From positions 1-20,895 of IMG/VR virus record IMGVR_UViG_3300023176_003548: DNA of 20,895 bases; one strand, given 5' to 3'. Within the stretch, counting starts at the first letter, position 1; every line of letters begins with the position of its first letter. The translations under genes were made by a program, and so were the position numbers. A model generated the notes under the pieces. It had not been told where the DNA came from. It was given only the letters and a program-made list of their open reading frames with translations, and did not search any database. Source of the stretch: a virus. Below are positions 19,682 through 20,895 of the stretch, in pieces.

Positions 19682-19860
19682 TGGACGATCGTAGAGATAA
19701 ACTTATTCGCGAATTAGAAAATAAAGTAACTATGTTAGAGAATAATGTTTATCAACTACAACAACAAGTTCAAAACGCCTATAAGCGTATTGCAGAACTT
19801 ACCGCCGATAATCGAGAGTCTATTCCTATTGATCGCAATTATACTGGTTTTAAAGAATGA
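19681..19860 (+). CDS. 59-residue coiled-coil protein
   Basis: ATG 19681 in a TAATG overlap with the nucleotidyltransferase, and TGA at 19858-19860 overlapping the kdsA ATG as ATGA. The product MDDRRDKLIRELENKVTML, continuing ENNVYQLQQQVQNAYKRIAEL, has leucine/valine heptad spacing of a two- or three-stranded coiled coil, followed by a short polar tail TADNRESIPIDRNYTGFKE. No family recognised. The exact fit between neighbours at both ends makes it a real gene. It may be an assembly partner of one of the adjacent enzymes (inference). Confidence 0.82.
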   Translation: MDDRRDKLIRELENKVTMLENNVYQLQQQVQNAYKRIAELTADNRESIPIDRNYTGFKE

Positions 19861-20633
19861 TAAGAATTATAGCAGGCCCATGTCAACACGAATCATTAGA
19901 GCAATCATTAGAAATTGCTAAAGAATGTAAACGGGTATGTGACTTATATGGTTTTGAATATTTTTTTAAAGCTAGTTACGACAAAGCTAATCGTACTCAT
20001 ATCGATGGAAAACGCGGACTTGGAATTAATGACACGCTACCAGACTTTCAAAAGATTAGAGACGAAGGTTTTAAAATATTAACTGATTGCCACACAGTTG
20101 GAGAAATTAATCGCTGTAAAGGCGTAGTAAATGTTATACAAATTCCTGCGTTTCTATGTCGTCAAACAGATTTGATACAAGCTGCTTGTAAAACAAATTG
20201 TATTGTTAATATTAAGAAAGGCCAGTTCCTTGCACCGTGGGATGTGAAAGGCATTCTAAGCAAAACAGAAGGTGCAAAAGAAGTTTGGATAACAGAGAGA
20301 GGTACTAGCTTTGGTTACAATACACTTGTTACTGACTTTACTGGCATCCAGTATATGCTTGACAATGCTGGTGTTCCTGTGGTATTTGACGTCACACACT
20401 CAGTCCAGAAGCCAGGAGGACAAGGTGACAGTTCTGGTGGTAATAGGGATTATGTTGGCCCTCTTAGCCGAGCTGCCGCTGCTATGGGTGTTACTAACTT
20501 CTTTTTAGAAGTTCATGCTGATCCAGATAATGCTCCTTCAGATGGACCTAATATGTTAAAGCTTGAAAATTTTGCAGAAACAATTAGACAAATGTATTTT
20601 ATTAATAAAACAATAAGAGGATTTGAAATATGA
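19857..20633 (+). CDS. kdsA: KdsA, 3-deoxy-D-manno-octulosonate-8-phosphate synthase
   Basis: 258 residues. It condenses phosphoenolpyruvate and arabinose-5-phosphate to Kdo-8-phosphate, precursor of the LPS inner-core sugar Kdo. AGPCQHES (6-13), FKASYDKANR (37-46), QIPAFLCRQTDL, VNIKKGQFLAPWD, TERGTSFGYN and FDVTHSVQKPGG are diagnostic. All four residues expected for the metal-dependent class are present (C9, H181, E218, D229 by comparison with the Aquifex enzyme), whereas the E. coli enzyme has Asn at the Cys site. The start is ATG 19857 inside the preceding stop. It overlaps the next gene by ATGA. kdsB and other Kdo genes are not in the window. Confidence 0.95.
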   Translation: MIRIIAGPCQHESLEQSLEIAKECKRVCDLYGFEYFFKASYDKANRTHIDGKRGLGINDTLPDFQKIRDEGFKILTDCHTVGEINRCKGVVNVIQIPAFLCRQTDLIQAACKTNCIVNIKKGQFLAPWDVKGILSKTEGAKEVWITERGTSFGYNTLVTDFTGIQYMLDNAGVPVVFDVTHSVQKPGGQGDSSGGNRDYVGPLSRAAAAMGVTNFFLEVHADPDNAPSDGPNMLKLENFAETIRQMYFINKTIRGFEI

Positions 20634-20895
20634 AAGTCGTTATGATGATTTTATGTTTTCTGCCAAGCGTACTATTAGCAAGTGAATCAAACAAAATGGC
20701 TAAATGGTGTGTGGAAAATACCGCAGACTGGAATGCCGCCGCAAGTTGCCACGCAAAGTATAGACAAAAAGTTCGCAAAGCGGAACTTGCTGAACTAAGA
20801 GACTTTCTCAAACACAATCCACGTTATAGAGTACCAGGCCAAAGCTTAAATAGTTGCTTCGGAAAACCTCGTGAAATGCCATTTGAAAATGCAGG
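20630..20895 (+). CDS. Secreted or periplasmic protein (partial)
   Basis: Starts at ATG 20630, overlapping the kdsA stop (ATGA), and stays open to the window end, giving 88 full codons. The N-terminus MKVVMMILCFLPSVLLASES is a typical Sec signal peptide with a likely cleavage after LLA; no lipobox is seen. The mature part has conserved-looking cysteines (KWCVEN, ASCHAKY, NSCFGK), a WNAAASCHAK helix and a basic KYRQKVRKAELAELRDFLK helix. The function is unknown. Being downstream of the sugar genes, it may act at the cell envelope. Confidence 0.78.
   Translation, partial: MKVVMMILCFLPSVLLASESNKMAKWCVENTADWNAAASCHAKYRQKVRKAELAELRDFLKHNPRYRVPGQSLNSCFGKPREMPFENA

Noticed and set aside
19857-20633. 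KdsA as a DAHP synthase (aroG-type)
   Set aside because: FKASYDKANR, CRQTDL and KKGQFLAPWD are KdsA-type signatures and the length fits KdsA.

Overview
The window is part of a T4-like myovirus (Caudoviricetes, Straboviridae-type core) with an AT-rich genome. Evidence is the syntenic T4 core: the end of gp23 (major capsid), uvsY, uvsW, gp55, gp47, gp46, gp45, gp44, gp62, regA and gp43, all on the + strand. T4-type signals support this: TATAAATA late promoters and GTTTACA / TGnTATAAT early promoters. The order gp23 - tail-tube-fold protein - uvsY - uvsW - gp55 - 47 - 46 - 45 - 44 - 62 - regA - hsp20 - 43 resembles marine T4-like phages (cyanophage or pelagiphage type) more than T4 itself. Two small proteins of a DUF1127-like kind hint at an alphaproteobacterial host, but this is inference only. 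No tRNA, insertion sequence or CRISPR array was seen.

Layout. 1-272: 3' end of gp23, with a strong terminator and a late promoter. 354-1710: a tail-tube-fold virion protein (gp3 candidate) and a sulfotransferase-like protein. 1722-4103: recombination mediator UvsY, helicase UvsW and an unrecognised conserved gene. 4104-4248: a divergent pair of early promoters. 4249-10887: late sigma factor gp55, Mre11/Rad50-like gp47/gp46, sliding clamp gp45, clamp loader gp44/gp62 with a DexA-like exonuclease inserted between them, and RegA. 10923-12369: a late promoter and structured leader ahead of Hsp20, then four small genes. 12435-14972: DNA polymerase gp43. 14969-17086: a eukaryotic-type phosphomannomutase, a MazG-like pyrophosphohydrolase and an AEP-primase-like protein. 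17127-20895: a GIY-YIG/ParB fusion, a second all-alpha pyrophosphohydrolase-like protein, an AbrB-like protein, an APS-kinase-like P-loop protein, an HxGH nucleotidyltransferase, a 59-residue coiled coil, KdsA, and a secreted protein cut by the window end.

How they fit. The central block is the phage replisome plus the machinery (gp45, gp55) that couples replication to late transcription. The flanks carry accessory metabolism that points to surface-glycan chemistry: Kdo-8-P synthase, phosphomannomutase, an APS-kinase-like enzyme, a nucleotidyltransferase and a PAPS-type sulfotransferase. Genes are tightly packed with ATGA or TAATG overlaps, and transcription appears to be re-initiated by at least eight early promoters of near-identical geometry (17-bp spacer, extended -10). 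Several are embedded in the ends of upstream genes, one overlaps a terminator, and one faces backwards.
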